This document shows, piece by piece, positions 44,511 to 53,869 of a stretch of DNA of 64,000 nucleotides. Within the stretch, counting starts at the first letter, position 1. Each line of letters begins with the position of its first letter. Source of the stretch: Solitalea lacus (lineage in GTDB: Bacteria > Bacteroidota > Bacteroidia > Sphingobacteriales > Sphingobacteriaceae). The DNA is taken from positions 4,328,200 through 4,392,199 of the forward strand of contig NZ_CP091740.1 in NCBI RefSeq assembly GCF_022014595.1, given 5' to 3'. The translations under genes were made by a program, and so were the position numbers. Under the pieces are notes generated by a model that did not search any database, was not told the DNA's origin, and saw nothing but the letters and a program-made list of their open reading frames with translations.

Positions 44511-44891
44511 TTAGGTAGTTGTGGGGTCGTATTCTTTTTTAAACGCTTCGTATTTTGCTTTCAGTTCTTCAAAATCGATATCCAGCAAATACAGATTTCG
44601 GAAAAAAGGCATTAATTCATGCGCAATAAATTGTTCCTTGCGATAGGCCTTAATCTTTTCAATGGCATTATCAGCAGCAAAAAAACCGACTCCTCGTTTG
44701 TTTATACTAATTTCTTCTTGTTGTAAAATTTCATAAGCACGCAGCACGGTATTAGGATTCACTTCCAGCTCTACCGCCAGTTCACGTACAGAGGGGATGC
44801 GCTGCCCCTGCTGCCATTTACCCAGGAGTAACTGCTCGCAGGCAAACTCCACTATTTGCAGGTAAATAGCCTGTTGATCTCTAAATTTCAT
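44511..44891 (-). CDS. YtrA-subfamily GntR transcriptional regulator
   Basis: 126 residues. The winged helix is seen in IYLQIVEFACEQLLLGKWQQ, IPSVRELAVELEVNPNTVLR and ISINKRGVGFFAADNA. The C-terminal part is only about 45 residues, as in YtrA members, which control ABC operons. Its start overlaps the end of the permease gene by four bases (ATGA). Here the regulator is inside the operon rather than first, the usual place. The likely operator is the inverted repeat at 48063-48088 in front of the ATPase gene. Confidence 0.9.
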   Translation of the reverse strand: MKFRDQQAIYLQIVEFACEQLLLGKWQQGQRIPSVRELAVELEVNPNTVLRAYEILQQEEISINKRGVGFFAADNAIEKIKAYRKEQFIAHELMPFFRNLYLLDIDFEELKAKYEAFKKEYDPTTT

Positions 44892-45691
44892 ACCTCTCGT
44901 TCTTTAATGCGTAAATAAGTGGCTACCCAAACTAATGCAGGGATCATCAACACCCAGACTATAACTACTATTTGGTGGGGCCATGACATGAGGTATTCTA
45001 GTTTCAGAAATTGCTGTAATCCGTAAACATACACACGATTCTCATGCCATTGAACATATCCATAAGTTCCGGCTGCAACAACCAGCAAGGTGCTAACAAA
45101 TGCATACCGTTTAAACAAAAAAGGCCCCAAGAGAAAGATGGAGGTAAAGATTGAATACAAAGCCAGCAACGCTACAGTATCAAACCAAGCATATTTCAGA
45201 TCAACATAGGCAAGCTCTTTAAGTAATGATTCGGCACCCCCAGCTTTGGCCATGGAGATATAAGCGTTAATGAAGAAATAATCGATTATGCAAAACACCA
45301 GGGTATATACCAATAATAAAGCAGGAAAAACCAAGAGCCAGTTCAGAATGAATTTTTCGAAGCAGGTTGCCGGCTGCATAAGAAAACCAATGGATTTGGC
45401 CTTGCCTGATAAATGATTAAACCGCATGTTGGCCCAGCATGCACTCAACAGAATCAAAACAATATTATAAACACCCTCATGTTTATGACGCCAAATCGGA
45501 TAAGTATAGGAGTCATGACGCGTATTATAACTAAGTTTAATAGCCGACTGGATATTATCTCCCATATAATAAAAGAACATTGAAATAACGATAGCAATAA
45601 GCGGTATGGCAAAGAGGTAAAGCCTTCGGTTCTCTGCCCATTCTTTTAGGACGAGCAGCTTAAAACGTTGCAAACTAAATGTGTTGTTCAT
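44888..45691 (-). CDS. ABC-2-type permease subunit, paralog 3
   Basis: 267 residues with about six membrane helices (first about 25-46: YLFAIPLIAIVISMFFYYMG). It starts FSLQRFKLLVLKEWAENRRL, like the two paralogs upstream. Related segments are the FLLGPFLFKRYAFV region and SKSIGFLMQPATCFEKFILNWL, the latter matched by SKSIDFLLLPATATEKMIIN in paralog 2. No domain is known with certainty; the ABC-2 label is from the adjacent ATPase and the topology. Confidence 0.8.
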   Translation of the reverse strand: MNNTFSLQRFKLLVLKEWAENRRLYLFAIPLIAIVISMFFYYMGDNIQSAIKLSYNTRHDSYTYPIWRHKHEGVYNIVLILLSACWANMRFNHLSGKAKSIGFLMQPATCFEKFILNWLLVFPALLLVYTLVFCIIDYFFINAYISMAKAGGAESLLKELAYVDLKYAWFDTVALLALYSIFTSIFLLGPFLFKRYAFVSTLLVVAAGTYGYVQWHENRVYVYGLQQFLKLEYLMSWPHQIVVIVWVLMIPALVWVATYLRIKEREV

Positions 45692-45721
45692 AGCAATTTA
45701 TACTAATTGAATGATGTTAAT

Positions 45722-46531
45722 TTAAACTTGACGTTCTTTAATCCGCATCCAGGTGATGATCCAGAACAAGGCAGGAATCACAAACATTAACAGAAGGTAA
45801 TCAGGGCGAATCCCTCCCGGAAGGGTATAGCTAAAGCCCTGCTTTACTGATTCCGGAATGAGTGAATGCTGCATGGAATTCAATAAGTCCATATAGGTAT
45901 AAGCTCCTGTTGCAGCCAAAATGATCGTAATCACCACTGCATATTTTCTGAACAGGAGCGGGCCCAACAGAAAGATTGAAGTAAAAATCGGGTAGCATGA
46001 AAACTCAGACGGATGTTCCCAGACAGTTTTCAAATCAACAAACACAATTTTATTAACCTCTGTTACTGCCACCCCTGCTTCTTTAGCCATGGAGATATAA
46101 GCGGTTATAAATGCATGATCCATCACCCAGTACAAAATGGAGTATACCGTAAAGAAGATGGGAAATACCCATACCCAGTTAATGATCATTTTTTCTGTGG
46201 CAGTAGCCGGTAGTAGCAGAAAGTCGATAGATTTAGATTTATGCGATAAACTGTTAAACCGTAAAATCGCTGCAACCACACTAAGAAAGATTAACCCGGT
46301 TAAATACTTCATCTCATGGCCAAACTGAAAATTTTTCATCTGTGGGCCCACGTACGAAAGACCATTATTAATTTCTCTTTTTATATCATCCGTGATGTAG
46401 AAAAATAAAGAAATAAGAATGATGATTACCGGTATAGCCAGAAGGTAGAACTTCCAGTTCTCCGCCCAATCTTTCTTAAACAGGAGGCCCAAACGATGCA
46501 TACTTAAAATCTTGTTCATATTATTTTCCAT
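45722..46531 (-). CDS. ABC-2-type permease subunit, paralog 2
   Basis: 269 residues, about six helices (first about 28-48: YLLAIPVIIILISLFFYI). It shares a near-identical start with the upstream paralog (LSMHRLGLLFKKDWAENWKF). It ends KERQV, as the downstream paralog ends KEREV. Spacing to the next gene is 30 bp. The coding start could also be the second Met, four residues later. It would form the membrane part with its paralogs. Confidence 0.82.
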   Translation of the reverse strand: MENNMNKILSMHRLGLLFKKDWAENWKFYLLAIPVIIILISLFFYITDDIKREINNGLSYVGPQMKNFQFGHEMKYLTGLIFLSVVAAILRFNSLSHKSKSIDFLLLPATATEKMIINWVWVFPIFFTVYSILYWVMDHAFITAYISMAKEAGVAVTEVNKIVFVDLKTVWEHPSEFSCYPIFTSIFLLGPLLFRKYAVVITIILAATGAYTYMDLLNSMQHSLIPESVKQGFSYTLPGGIRPDYLLLMFVIPALFWIITWMRIKERQV

Positions 46532-46538
46532 AAGCTAT

Positions 46539-47210
46539 TTATGCCTGTTTCTTCTTAATTAATTGCCAGCACAGTATCCAAATGAGCACGGATACTGCAA
46601 CCAAAAAGCCTGAGACGATGTAATAATTGAAGGACCCAAACAAAAAATCAGTCTTTATGCACCACCGACTTTCAATGGTATCCCCAAACTTTAGGATAGC
46701 AGAAAGTACGACTGCTATCAATAGAAAGCATTTAACTCCAGCATAGCGTTTAAAAAGTAAGTTTCCTATAAAAAAAACAGACGCATATAACAACCAATAA
46801 TCCATGTAACTATCATTTATTATATGCAAGTGGTTTAGTTTATATTCAAAAAAATACAGGTGCATAATAACATAAGGCAGAATTGAGAAAGGAATTGCAT
46901 AAACCCAATTCACCAAGAACTTCTCAAAAGCAGTAGCTGGTAGAATTAAAAAGTTAAGCGCTTTTTCATTTTTTGAAAACTGATTAAAGCGTAGAATAGG
47001 AAGCCAGACTGTAGTAATAAATAACAGGCCCATGCTCACATTAGCAGCAACAATTTCCTCGTTACCCCTTTTTACTACATTTTCAATCTTCAACATTAAA
47101 GGAATTATAGCAATTATGGCTGTCAGTATAAACAGATAAGACGTCCAGTTCTCGACCCAATCTTTTTTAAACAGCAGGCCCAAACGATGCATACTTAACG
47201 TAGAGTTCAT
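46539..47210 (-). CDS. ABC-2-type permease subunit, paralog 1
   Basis: 223 residues, about six helices. It starts MNSTLSMHRLGLLFKKDWVE, so its DNA there is nearly the same as that of paralog 2 (47165-47210 and 46483-46531), which shows a recent duplication. It is shorter than its paralogs and has lost much of the loop after helix 3. It begins 3 bp after the ATPase gene ends. Confidence 0.82.
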   Translation of the reverse strand: MNSTLSMHRLGLLFKKDWVENWTSYLFILTAIIAIIPLMLKIENVVKRGNEEIVAANVSMGLLFITTVWLPILRFNQFSKNEKALNFLILPATAFEKFLVNWVYAIPFSILPYVIMHLYFFEYKLNHLHIINDSYMDYWLLYASVFFIGNLLFKRYAGVKCFLLIAVVLSAILKFGDTIESRWCIKTDFLFGSFNYYIVSGFLVAVSVLIWILCWQLIKKKQA

Positions 47211-47213
47211 GGC

Positions 47214-48050
47214 TTAGTTATTAAAGATTTTGCGGATATGTTGTTTATTCTCGGTGGCGGCGTTAAAGAGCAGCTCCATATCGGGTTTGCTGTCTTCGCC
47301 GTATTGGTTTTCAGCTACAGTCAGGTAGCCGGCTAAGGAAGATTCCTGGTACAAAACATTGGCATGCTCGTCAATGGTTTTGGCAACGGTAAAGAGCAAA
47401 CGCTCAGAAATGCGCTCCATGGTATCGTTCAGCACAATGCTGCCTTCATCCAGAATAATTACCGCATCGATGAGGTTATCCAAATCGCGTACCTGGTGCG
47501 TGGAGATTACAATACAGCGCTCCTCATCAATCACTCCGGCCATAATCTTGCGGAACTGCGATTTTGAAGGGATGTCTAAACCGTTAGTTGGCTCATCCAT
47601 CACTAGAAACTTCGCGTTAGTAGCTACGGCAAATGCAATCAGCAGTTTTTTACGCTGTCCGTACGAAAGGTCCTTAATTTTAGCATCGGCATCCACCTCA
47701 AACTCTTTCAGCAATTCATAAAAATACTCCTTGCTGAATGCGCTGTAAAACGGTCCGTTTACATTACAGTATTGCTGCACGCTCAAGTGTGGCAAATCAA
47801 TTTCTTCAGGAACGAAAAATACTTGTTCCAAAAATGCAGGCTGGCGTTTCCCCGGAATAAAACTCATCGCGGTAATTTCCCCCTGTTTAGGAAACAATAA
47901 TCCGCAAAGCAGGCGAAGCAACGACGATTTTCCGGCTCCGTTTTTTCCTAATAAGCCGTAAATGTGCCCCGGCTTCAACTCCAGGTTAAGGTCGGTAAAT
48001 AAAGGCTTTCTTTTGTGATAGCCAAAGTTTAAATGGTTAATGGTAATCAT
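47214..48050 (-). CDS. ABC transporter ATP-binding protein
   Basis: 278 residues. Walker A LLGKNGAGKSSLLRLL, signature LSYGQRKKLLIAFAV (the family variant of LSGGQ), Walker B KFLVMDEPTNGLDIPSK and switch-loop STHQVRDLDN. A single domain, so it must work with separate permeases, the three encoded downstream. It resembles the YtrB type of ABC-2 systems that handle lipids, lantibiotics or cell-envelope stress. It is first in the operon, 13 bp after the likely operator. Confidence 0.93.
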   Translation of the reverse strand: MITINHLNFGYHKRKPLFTDLNLELKPGHIYGLLGKNGAGKSSLLRLLCGLLFPKQGEITAMSFIPGKRQPAFLEQVFFVPEEIDLPHLSVQQYCNVNGPFYSAFSKEYFYELLKEFEVDADAKIKDLSYGQRKKLLIAFAVATNAKFLVMDEPTNGLDIPSKSQFRKIMAGVIDEERCIVISTHQVRDLDNLIDAVIILDEGSIVLNDTMERISERLLFTVAKTIDEHANVLYQESSLAGYLTVAENQYGEDSKPDMELLFNAATENKQHIRKIFNN

Positions 48051-48062
48051 AGATAATTGATA

Positions 48063-48088
48063 TAGTGTTATAGTTTACTAATACACTA
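48063..48088 (-). promoter_or_regulatory. Candidate operator for the GntR regulator
   Basis: A 26-bp interrupted palindrome of the form TAGTGT-NN-TAGT-NN-ACTA-NN-ACACTA: ten of thirteen half-site positions are symmetric. Such long repeats with GTGT/ACAC ends are what YtrA-type GntR proteins bind. It lies 13 bp before the ATPase start and just after a -7-like TATCTTTA (48095-48102), so a bound protein would block transcription. Confidence 0.6.
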
Positions 48089-48152
48089 CAATTGTAAAGA
48101 TAGTGTTTGATAAATGCAAAAAATCTTGTAAAAAAGTTTAAGGGCTGGGTAT

Positions 48153-48226
48153 AAAAAAGGCTTAAGCAAGCTCCTCGCCTGCTTAAGCCTTTATCCTAAA
48201 ACCTTGATCTAATTATTTCTCAAGCA
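48153..48226 (-). repeat. Direct repeat, copy 2, with the M1-peptidase terminator
   Basis: It includes the last codons and stop of the M1-peptidase gene and a 13-bp terminator stem (48156-48168 and 48180-48192) followed on the minus strand by TTTTTTATACCC. It matches 42945-43017 at about nine of ten positions. The two copies enclose the whole ABC operon in the same orientation. Confidence 0.75.
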
Positions 48227-50363
48227 AGTTTTTAGCTGTTTCTTCAACAAGCGGTGATTTATCTTTTAACATTTCATGATATATCACTTTATTGTTCTTT
48301 GTTTTATACAGTTGATTCAATACGCCAAGCGCTGTTGCCCTAACATATGATTTTTCATCATTCTTGGCTGCATTTAGAACCAACGGATAAAACGTCTCCA
48401 AAGAAGTTACAGGTAAAGAAGCTAACGCTTGTAATGCAAAAATGCGGACACCCCATGCCTTATCTGTTAATGCCTTTTTAAAAACCTCCTGAGTTTCCGG
48501 ACTAGTACTATTGTACTCAAGGTAGGAAAGGGCATCAATCTTATCCATAAACAGTGAGGCTTTATTAAATTGATTTACCCAATCCTGGTTATTTTTAGTC
48601 TCCCGTTTCATCCCTAAGAGCATTTTCTCGGCATCAAAATTTACTACATCAGGCTTTTTATCAAATTTAAAAGTAAACTTTTGTGAAGCCTGATTGATTA
48701 TAATCCGCTTGCGTTCTACCTTATCTTCGAAATAAAAATCGACATCTATAGGCAATTTATACAGTGGAGACTTTTCAAAGTTTTGCAATTGGGCCACGTT
48801 TATTTCAACCTGCTTTTCTGCATCATTATAACCCGAAGCAACACTAACTTCCGGGTGTCCCGATGCTAAAAACCACTGATTAAAAAACCAATTCAAATCT
48901 TCTCCAGTAGTTTTCTCGAAAGCAATACGTAAATCATGCACTTCGGCAGTGGAATATTTATGTTCAGTAAGGTAATTCTTTAGGGCTGTAAAGAAAGCCT
49001 CGTCTCCAACATATTTGCGAAGCATATGTAAAATACGACCACCTTTCTGATAGGATACCAGATCGAACATTTTCTCACGATCATCAATATTAAAACGAAT
49101 CAGGTTTTTGGATGCGTCGTCTTTAGAACTCAGGTAAGCCATCATATCCATCTGACTTTTGATATCGGCTTCAGCTCTTCCATATTTATGTTCAAACCAT
49201 AAATACTCACCATAGGTGGCAAAGGATTCGTTTAATGGCAAATTTGGCCAAGACTCACAAGTCACCAAGTCCCCAAACCAATGATGAAACAACTCGTGAC
49301 AAATGATATCTTCATGAGGTTCATCCAAATGCTCCCTGTCGGTCATCTGAAGCTTATCAAAATGAACCGTAGCAGTAGTGTTTTCCATCGCCCCGGAAAC
49401 AAAGTCACGAACAACTATTTGTGAATACTTGTCCCATGGATAATCAACTCCCATTTTTGTTGAATAGAACTCGAGCATTTCAGGAGTGTTGCCAAATATC
49501 AGTCTTGCATATTTCTCATATTCAGGTTCAACGTAATAGTTTACTTCAACGTTTCTCCATTTATCTTTTACCACAGCAAAATCCCCTACTGCAATCATGG
49601 TTAGATAAGTACTATGCATTTTGTCTTGTTTCCAGCTATCAGTTCGGGTACCATCAGAATTCTGCTTAGAGCCAGTCATTATTCCATTAGAAAGAGTAAC
49701 GTACTTCTTATCAACAGTCAAAGCAATTTCTTGCGTATGTTTCTCCTGGGGACCGTCAATTGTTGGAAACCAACAAGAGTTAGCTTCTGTTTCTCCCTGA
49801 GACCAGATTTGTTTCGGCTTTTTAGGATCTTTTCCGTCATTATTAATAAAGTACAAACCTTTATCCTCCGTAATGGCCTTACTTCCTTTTATAATGCGCT
49901 TATTGGGCATGGCGACATAATCAAGAAATACCGTGTATTCTTCATTACGCTTATAGGTTCGATCTAGTTTAATTCGAATTGATTCCCCATCGTAATCATA
50001 TTTCAATGGTTGCTTAGAAGCTCCGGTAAGCAAAGCAACCTCATTTAACTTAAAGCCCTTGGCACTTAATTTCAATGAGTCGGTTGGATAGAAATATGGT
50101 TTTAATTTCAACTCCGCCTTACCATAAACAAAAGCACTATCCCATTTAAATTTGAGATCGAGTTTGGTATTAATTAAATCGTTTATTGTAGTATAAGTGG
50201 CAAAATAATTTCTATTGCGATGTAAGGAATCTGTTTTTTCAAGTGTATTGTTTGAGTTAGCACTTATTACCATTTCAGGCAATTGCACATGTTTTGTTCC
50301 TGAGCAAGCCATCAACGCTACAGATGCAGACAATGCCGAAACTAGTACTTTTCTATTTATCAT
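48213..50363 (-). CDS. M1-family aminopeptidase, lipoprotein
   Basis: 716 residues. The signal peptide ends in a lipobox (LMAC, Cys about residue 20), so it is lipid-anchored. The M1 catalytic part has GAMENTTA (exopeptidase motif, about 327-334) and the zinc site HELFHHWFGDLVTCESWPNL with the second Glu (NESFATYGEYLW). The C-terminal ~130 residues look like HEAT repeats (GVRIFALQALASLPV, SYVRATALGVLNQL). It removes N-terminal residues from peptides at the envelope. Its end overlaps direct-repeat copy 2. Confidence 0.95.
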   Translation of the reverse strand: MINRKVLVSALSASVALMACSGTKHVQLPEMVISANSNNTLEKTDSLHRNRNYFATYTTINDLINTKLDLKFKWDSAFVYGKAELKLKPYFYPTDSLKLSAKGFKLNEVALLTGASKQPLKYDYDGESIRIKLDRTYKRNEEYTVFLDYVAMPNKRIIKGSKAITEDKGLYFINNDGKDPKKPKQIWSQGETEANSCWFPTIDGPQEKHTQEIALTVDKKYVTLSNGIMTGSKQNSDGTRTDSWKQDKMHSTYLTMIAVGDFAVVKDKWRNVEVNYYVEPEYEKYARLIFGNTPEMLEFYSTKMGVDYPWDKYSQIVVRDFVSGAMENTTATVHFDKLQMTDREHLDEPHEDIICHELFHHWFGDLVTCESWPNLPLNESFATYGEYLWFEHKYGRAEADIKSQMDMMAYLSSKDDASKNLIRFNIDDREKMFDLVSYQKGGRILHMLRKYVGDEAFFTALKNYLTEHKYSTAEVHDLRIAFEKTTGEDLNWFFNQWFLASGHPEVSVASGYNDAEKQVEINVAQLQNFEKSPLYKLPIDVDFYFEDKVERKRIIINQASQKFTFKFDKKPDVVNFDAEKMLLGMKRETKNNQDWVNQFNKASLFMDKIDALSYLEYNSTSPETQEVFKKALTDKAWGVRIFALQALASLPVTSLETFYPLVLNAAKNDEKSYVRATALGVLNQLYKTKNNKVIYHEMLKDKSPLVEETAKNLLEK

Positions 50364-50406
50364 TCTAAATTCTATGTGTTTCTCTTAAGTAAACCGAAAA
50401 CAAAAA

Positions 50407-50467
50407 ACTCCCGGCTGTATATTCAAAAGCAAGTATAAGTTGTTTTGACGGTAAAACAGCCGGGAGT
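50407..50467 (-). terminator. Terminator after the TlpA-like lipoprotein gene
   Basis: A perfect 12-bp stem (actcccggctgt / acagccgggagt) with a 37-base loop; the minus strand continues with TTTTTTG. The long loop is unusual, but the arms are strong. Confidence 0.7.
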
Positions 50468-50487
50468 CGTAAAATATTACGGATAGA

Positions 50488-51735
50488 TCAGGCCGCTGTT
50501 TTTTGCGGCTCAGCCAATAATTCGTTTATGTATTGAGTAAACTCCTTAACAAAGTCAACATAATGCTTGCCGGTACCGGGGCCGCTGAACCCAGTGTGTA
50601 TCTTTCGCACTTCTCCATTTTTATCAATAATAATGGTGGTAGGAAACCCAAGAATACGATCAAGCATTGGCAAGGCCTCATTCCTTTGTTCAGCCTCGTT
50701 GGTTTTATTAGTTACCAGTAAATCGTACTGCACATCAAAACGATCTTTAAACTTAGAAATTGATTTTTTAGAACGTTCAAAATCAGTGGTACGCTCAAAG
50801 GCCAATCCAACTATTTCAACTCCTTTCCCTTTATACTGTTTATAAAAATCGGCCAGGAACTTAGTTTCATCCATACAGTTAGGGCACCATGATCCCAGAA
50901 GCTGCACAATAACTACTTTGTTATTAAACTTTGGGTCTTTTAAAGAAATGACTTGTTTATTAAGGTTTGGATATGCAAAATCCAATCGTTTTTGGCCCTC
51001 CTTTAACTTGGCTAAAGAATAGGCATCAGGCAAGGTGGCCTTTTCATCCCTTGAAGCGCTCCATTCCTCAACATGATTTAATCCGGCATAAAATTTACCT
51101 TCACTAATTTTATCTCCATTAATCGATCCTGTAAATAAATAAGCATGAGAACCATCAAAGCATGATAAATAAAAATCATTATCGGCAACAATACCTTCAA
51201 GGTACCTATAATCACCTGTAGTAGTTAAAAAGGTGCCAGTTAATTTATTATCCTGTTGAACAAACTCTCCAATGGCAATTGTGCTGTCTTTACCGTCGGC
51301 AAACGTAGCAGCCCATTTCCCTGAAACATTGCTCGTAGCTTTCACTTTTGATTTCTCAAAACGCCAATAAGTATCCGGTTCTGCAATGAATGGCATTGAA
51401 ACATCCTTATTGGCCAAATGCTTAATCCAAAACCCCTTAATCGCATCACCTTCAAATCGGCCCACAAATTCAGATTCAAAAAACGGCATTTTAATAAACA
51501 CCGAATCATCCTTTATTATAATGTCATCCACAAGCAAGCGTTCGTCACCATTAATAATTTCAATATTAGGTTCGTTCTTCTTGTCATGAATCAAATTAAA
51601 ATTGAAAGGAATTTCTTTTCCCGATTCTGTTTTTAATGTTGCACGCCATACACCATTTTGCATCATCGTAGCTCCGTTATCAGCACATCCGGTAAACAAT
51701 AAGCTGGTAAGGATCAATCCAATTAAATACTTCAT
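50488..51735 (-). CDS. TlpA-like thioredoxin-fold lipoprotein
   Basis: 415 residues. The signal peptide ends in the lipobox FTGC (Cys about 17). The N-terminal ~250 residues contain two similar beta-rich parts (NGVWRATLKTESGKEIPFNF and SGKWAATFADGKDSTIAIGE), a DUF4369-like arrangement. The C-terminal thioredoxin domain (about 265-405) has the redox motif GSWCPNCMDE and the cis-Pro loop FPTTIIIDKNGEV. It is probably an envelope thiol-disulfide oxidoreductase. It is transcribed alone. Confidence 0.92.
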   Translation of the reverse strand: MKYLIGLILTSLLFTGCADNGATMMQNGVWRATLKTESGKEIPFNFNLIHDKKNEPNIEIINGDERLLVDDIIIKDDSVFIKMPFFESEFVGRFEGDAIKGFWIKHLANKDVSMPFIAEPDTYWRFEKSKVKATSNVSGKWAATFADGKDSTIAIGEFVQQDNKLTGTFLTTTGDYRYLEGIVADNDFYLSCFDGSHAYLFTGSINGDKISEGKFYAGLNHVEEWSASRDEKATLPDAYSLAKLKEGQKRLDFAYPNLNKQVISLKDPKFNNKVVIVQLLGSWCPNCMDETKFLADFYKQYKGKGVEIVGLAFERTTDFERSKKSISKFKDRFDVQYDLLVTNKTNEAEQRNEALPMLDRILGFPTTIIIDKNGEVRKIHTGFSGPGTGKHYVDFVKEFTQYINELLAEPQKTAA

Positions 51736-51841
51736 CTTAAATACAAGTCTTTATGATTGTGGTTCAATTTACTTATCGGTGACTCAATTAATTATAAAAG
51801 TAACCCTTTTAGCAATATTTCAATTTGGAAAAAACAAAAAA

Positions 51842-51862
51842 GCGACAACTACAAGTTGCCGC
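51842..51862 (-). terminator. Terminator after the acyl-CoA dehydrogenase gene
   Basis: A short stem (gcgacaact / agttgccgc, one mismatch) with a 3-base loop, followed on the minus strand by TTTTTTGTTTTTTCC. Confidence 0.75.
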
Positions 51863-51904
51863 CCCTCCAATTTATTGATTGACTTTGCTGTTACCAGCAG
51901 ATTC

Positions 51905-53044
51905 TTATTTCAACACTTCACGACTAATTACAATACGCTGAATTTCAGAAGTACCTTCGTAAATCTGGGTAATTTTTGCGTCACGCATTAATCGTTCCAC
52001 GTGGTATTCTTTTACATAACCATAGCCTCCATGTACCTGAACAGCTTCCACAGTGGTTTTCATAGCCGTTTCTGAAGCAAATAATTTGGCCATAGCACTA
52101 GCCTGAGCATATGGCAGGTGTTGATCCTTTAACCATGCTGCCTTAAAGCAAAGCATACGGGCTGCCTCAATCTGAGTTGCCATATCTGCCAACTTGAACT
52201 GAATGGCCTGATGATCAGCAATTGGTTTACCGAATGCTTTACGTTCTTTAGCGTATTGAGTAGCTAGTTCAAAAGCTCCGGATGCAATTCCCAATGCCTG
52301 AGAAGCAATACCAATACGACCTCCTTCAAGGGTTTTCATAGCAAACTTAAATCCAAACCCATCTTCTCCAATTCGGTTTTCCTTTGGAACTATAACGTCT
52401 GTAAACATCAACGAGTGGGTATCAGAGCCCCTGATGCCTAATTTATTTTCTTTAGGCCCTACTGTAAAGCCAGGCATTCCTTTTTCAATAATAAACGCAT
52501 TAATGCCTTTATGTCCTTTAGCTACATCAGTTTGAGCGATAACCAAATAAACAGAAGCGCTATTACCATTGGTAATCCAGTTTTTGGTTCCGTTTAACAG
52601 GTAATGATCGCCCATATCAATAGCAGTAGTGCGCTGCGAGGTAGCATCAGACCCAGCTTCAGGTTCAGATAAACAAAAGGCTCCAATCATCTCGCCTTTG
52701 GCTAAAGGCACCAGGTATTTTTGTTTTTGTTCTTCGGAACCGTATTGTTCAAGACCGTAGCAAACCAAAGAGTTATTTACAGAAACAACCACAGATGCAG
52801 ACGCATCAACTTTAGAAAGCTCTTCCATAACCAACACATAAGATATAGCATCCAAACCACTACCTCCGTATTTAGGATCAACCATCATTCCGAGGAAACC
52901 AAGTTCACCCAATTTCTTTATTTGTTCGGCAGGAAACTTTTGGTGTTCGTCACGCTCAATCACGCCCGGTTTTAACTCATTTTGAGCAAAATCCCTTGCG
53001 GCCTTTTGTATCATCAGGTGTTCTTCTGTAAGCTGAAAATGCAT
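51905..53044 (-). CDS. Acyl-CoA dehydrogenase, short/branched-chain type
   Basis: 379 residues, normal length. Seen: GGSGLDAISYVLVMEELSKV, SEPEAGSDATSQRTTA (FAD-binding), ALGIASGAFELATQYAKERK, and at the C-terminus RDAKITQIYEGTSEIQRIVI, which holds the catalytic Glu (YEGTSE). FAD-dependent; it starts beta-oxidation or branched-chain amino acid breakdown by making the 2,3-enoyl-CoA. It is transcribed alone, with about 260 bp of AT-rich sequence upstream that includes a weak hairpin near 53228-53256. Confidence 0.96.
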   Translation of the reverse strand: MHFQLTEEHLMIQKAARDFAQNELKPGVIERDEHQKFPAEQIKKLGELGFLGMMVDPKYGGSGLDAISYVLVMEELSKVDASASVVVSVNNSLVCYGLEQYGSEEQKQKYLVPLAKGEMIGAFCLSEPEAGSDATSQRTTAIDMGDHYLLNGTKNWITNGNSASVYLVIAQTDVAKGHKGINAFIIEKGMPGFTVGPKENKLGIRGSDTHSLMFTDVIVPKENRIGEDGFGFKFAMKTLEGGRIGIASQALGIASGAFELATQYAKERKAFGKPIADHQAIQFKLADMATQIEAARMLCFKAAWLKDQHLPYAQASAMAKLFASETAMKTTVEAVQVHGGYGYVKEYHVERLMRDAKITQIYEGTSEIQRIVISREVLK

Positions 53045-53303
53045 AATTCTGTTCAGTTAAGATAAAATTTATTAAGGTTAATGAGCTCCAAATCTATCAC
53101 AAAAACAATGTTTTAAAAACAAATTCCTGAAAAAATATACTATTTAAAAAAACAGTCTATTTTCTTTATCAACTTTAAAAAAAATGGCTTTTAAACTTAA
53201 CAAGTGTAAGAATTAACAGGATCCTTAGGACGTCACCTATTTGAGGAAATGGGTCCGTTCTTTTCTTAATAGAAATAATTAAGTTTAAAAAATAAATGAC
53301 GAC

Positions 53304-53798
53304 CTATGCTTGTTGCTTTATTTTACGTTCAATTGCAGAAGTAGAGTAACCATCAATGTAGTCAATTGTTTTAACCTCTCCCCCCTTGCCTAATACCACA
53401 TCGGCACCAACAATTTGATCGATAGTATAATCACTGCCTTTCACCAAAACATCAGGCTCCAAAAACTTAATCAATTCATACGGGGTAGACTCATCAAACA
53501 ATACCACTGCATCTACAAAGCCCATCGATGCTAAAATCATCGCTCTCGAATGCTCATCCTGAATGGGACGGGTTGGTCCTTTTAACCCTTTTGTAGATGC
53601 GTCAGAATTTAAACCTATCACCAAATGTTGCCCTAAATCAGCTGCTTTAGAAAGATAATCAACATGACCTAGATGCAATAAATCGAAGCAACCATTTGTA
53701 AAGACCACCTTTTCCCCTAAAAACTGCCATATAGCAATTTTACGCTTAAGATCTTCTTTCAACATTACTTTTGATGCGATATATTGATTATTGGTCAT
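53304..53798 (-). CDS. rfaE2: D-glycero-beta-D-manno-heptose 1-phosphate adenylyltransferase (HldE C-type domain alone)
   Basis: 164 residues. The nucleotidyltransferase site FTNGCFDLLHLGHVDYLSKA (HxGH) and LNSDASTKGLKGPTRPIQD match the C-terminal half of HldE. No kinase half is fused, so the kinase must be a separate gene elsewhere. It makes ADP-heptose for the lipopolysaccharide inner core. It lies about 70 bp after the YbhN-like gene on the same strand. Confidence 0.95.
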   Translation of the reverse strand: MTNNQYIASKVMLKEDLKRKIAIWQFLGEKVVFTNGCFDLLHLGHVDYLSKAADLGQHLVIGLNSDASTKGLKGPTRPIQDEHSRAMILASMGFVDAVVLFDESTPYELIKFLEPDVLVKGSDYTIDQIVGADVVLGKGGEVKTIDYIDGYSTSAIERKIKQQA

Positions 53799-53869
53799 TA
53801 TATAGAGTTATTTAGTTTTAAAGACAGCCCCTGAATTAGAATCGTTCCAATGCTGAACAAAATAAATAG

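Noticed and set aside
42943-48226. Transposon or integrative element carrying the ABC operon
   Set aside because: Direct repeats flank it, but there is no transposase, integrase, recombinase or tRNA target; only the duplication itself is reported.
53228-53256. Hairpin upstream of the acyl-CoA dehydrogenase/rfaE2 gap
   Set aside because: The stem is short and interrupted and points toward plus-strand termination where no plus-strand gene ends, so I did not list it as a terminator.
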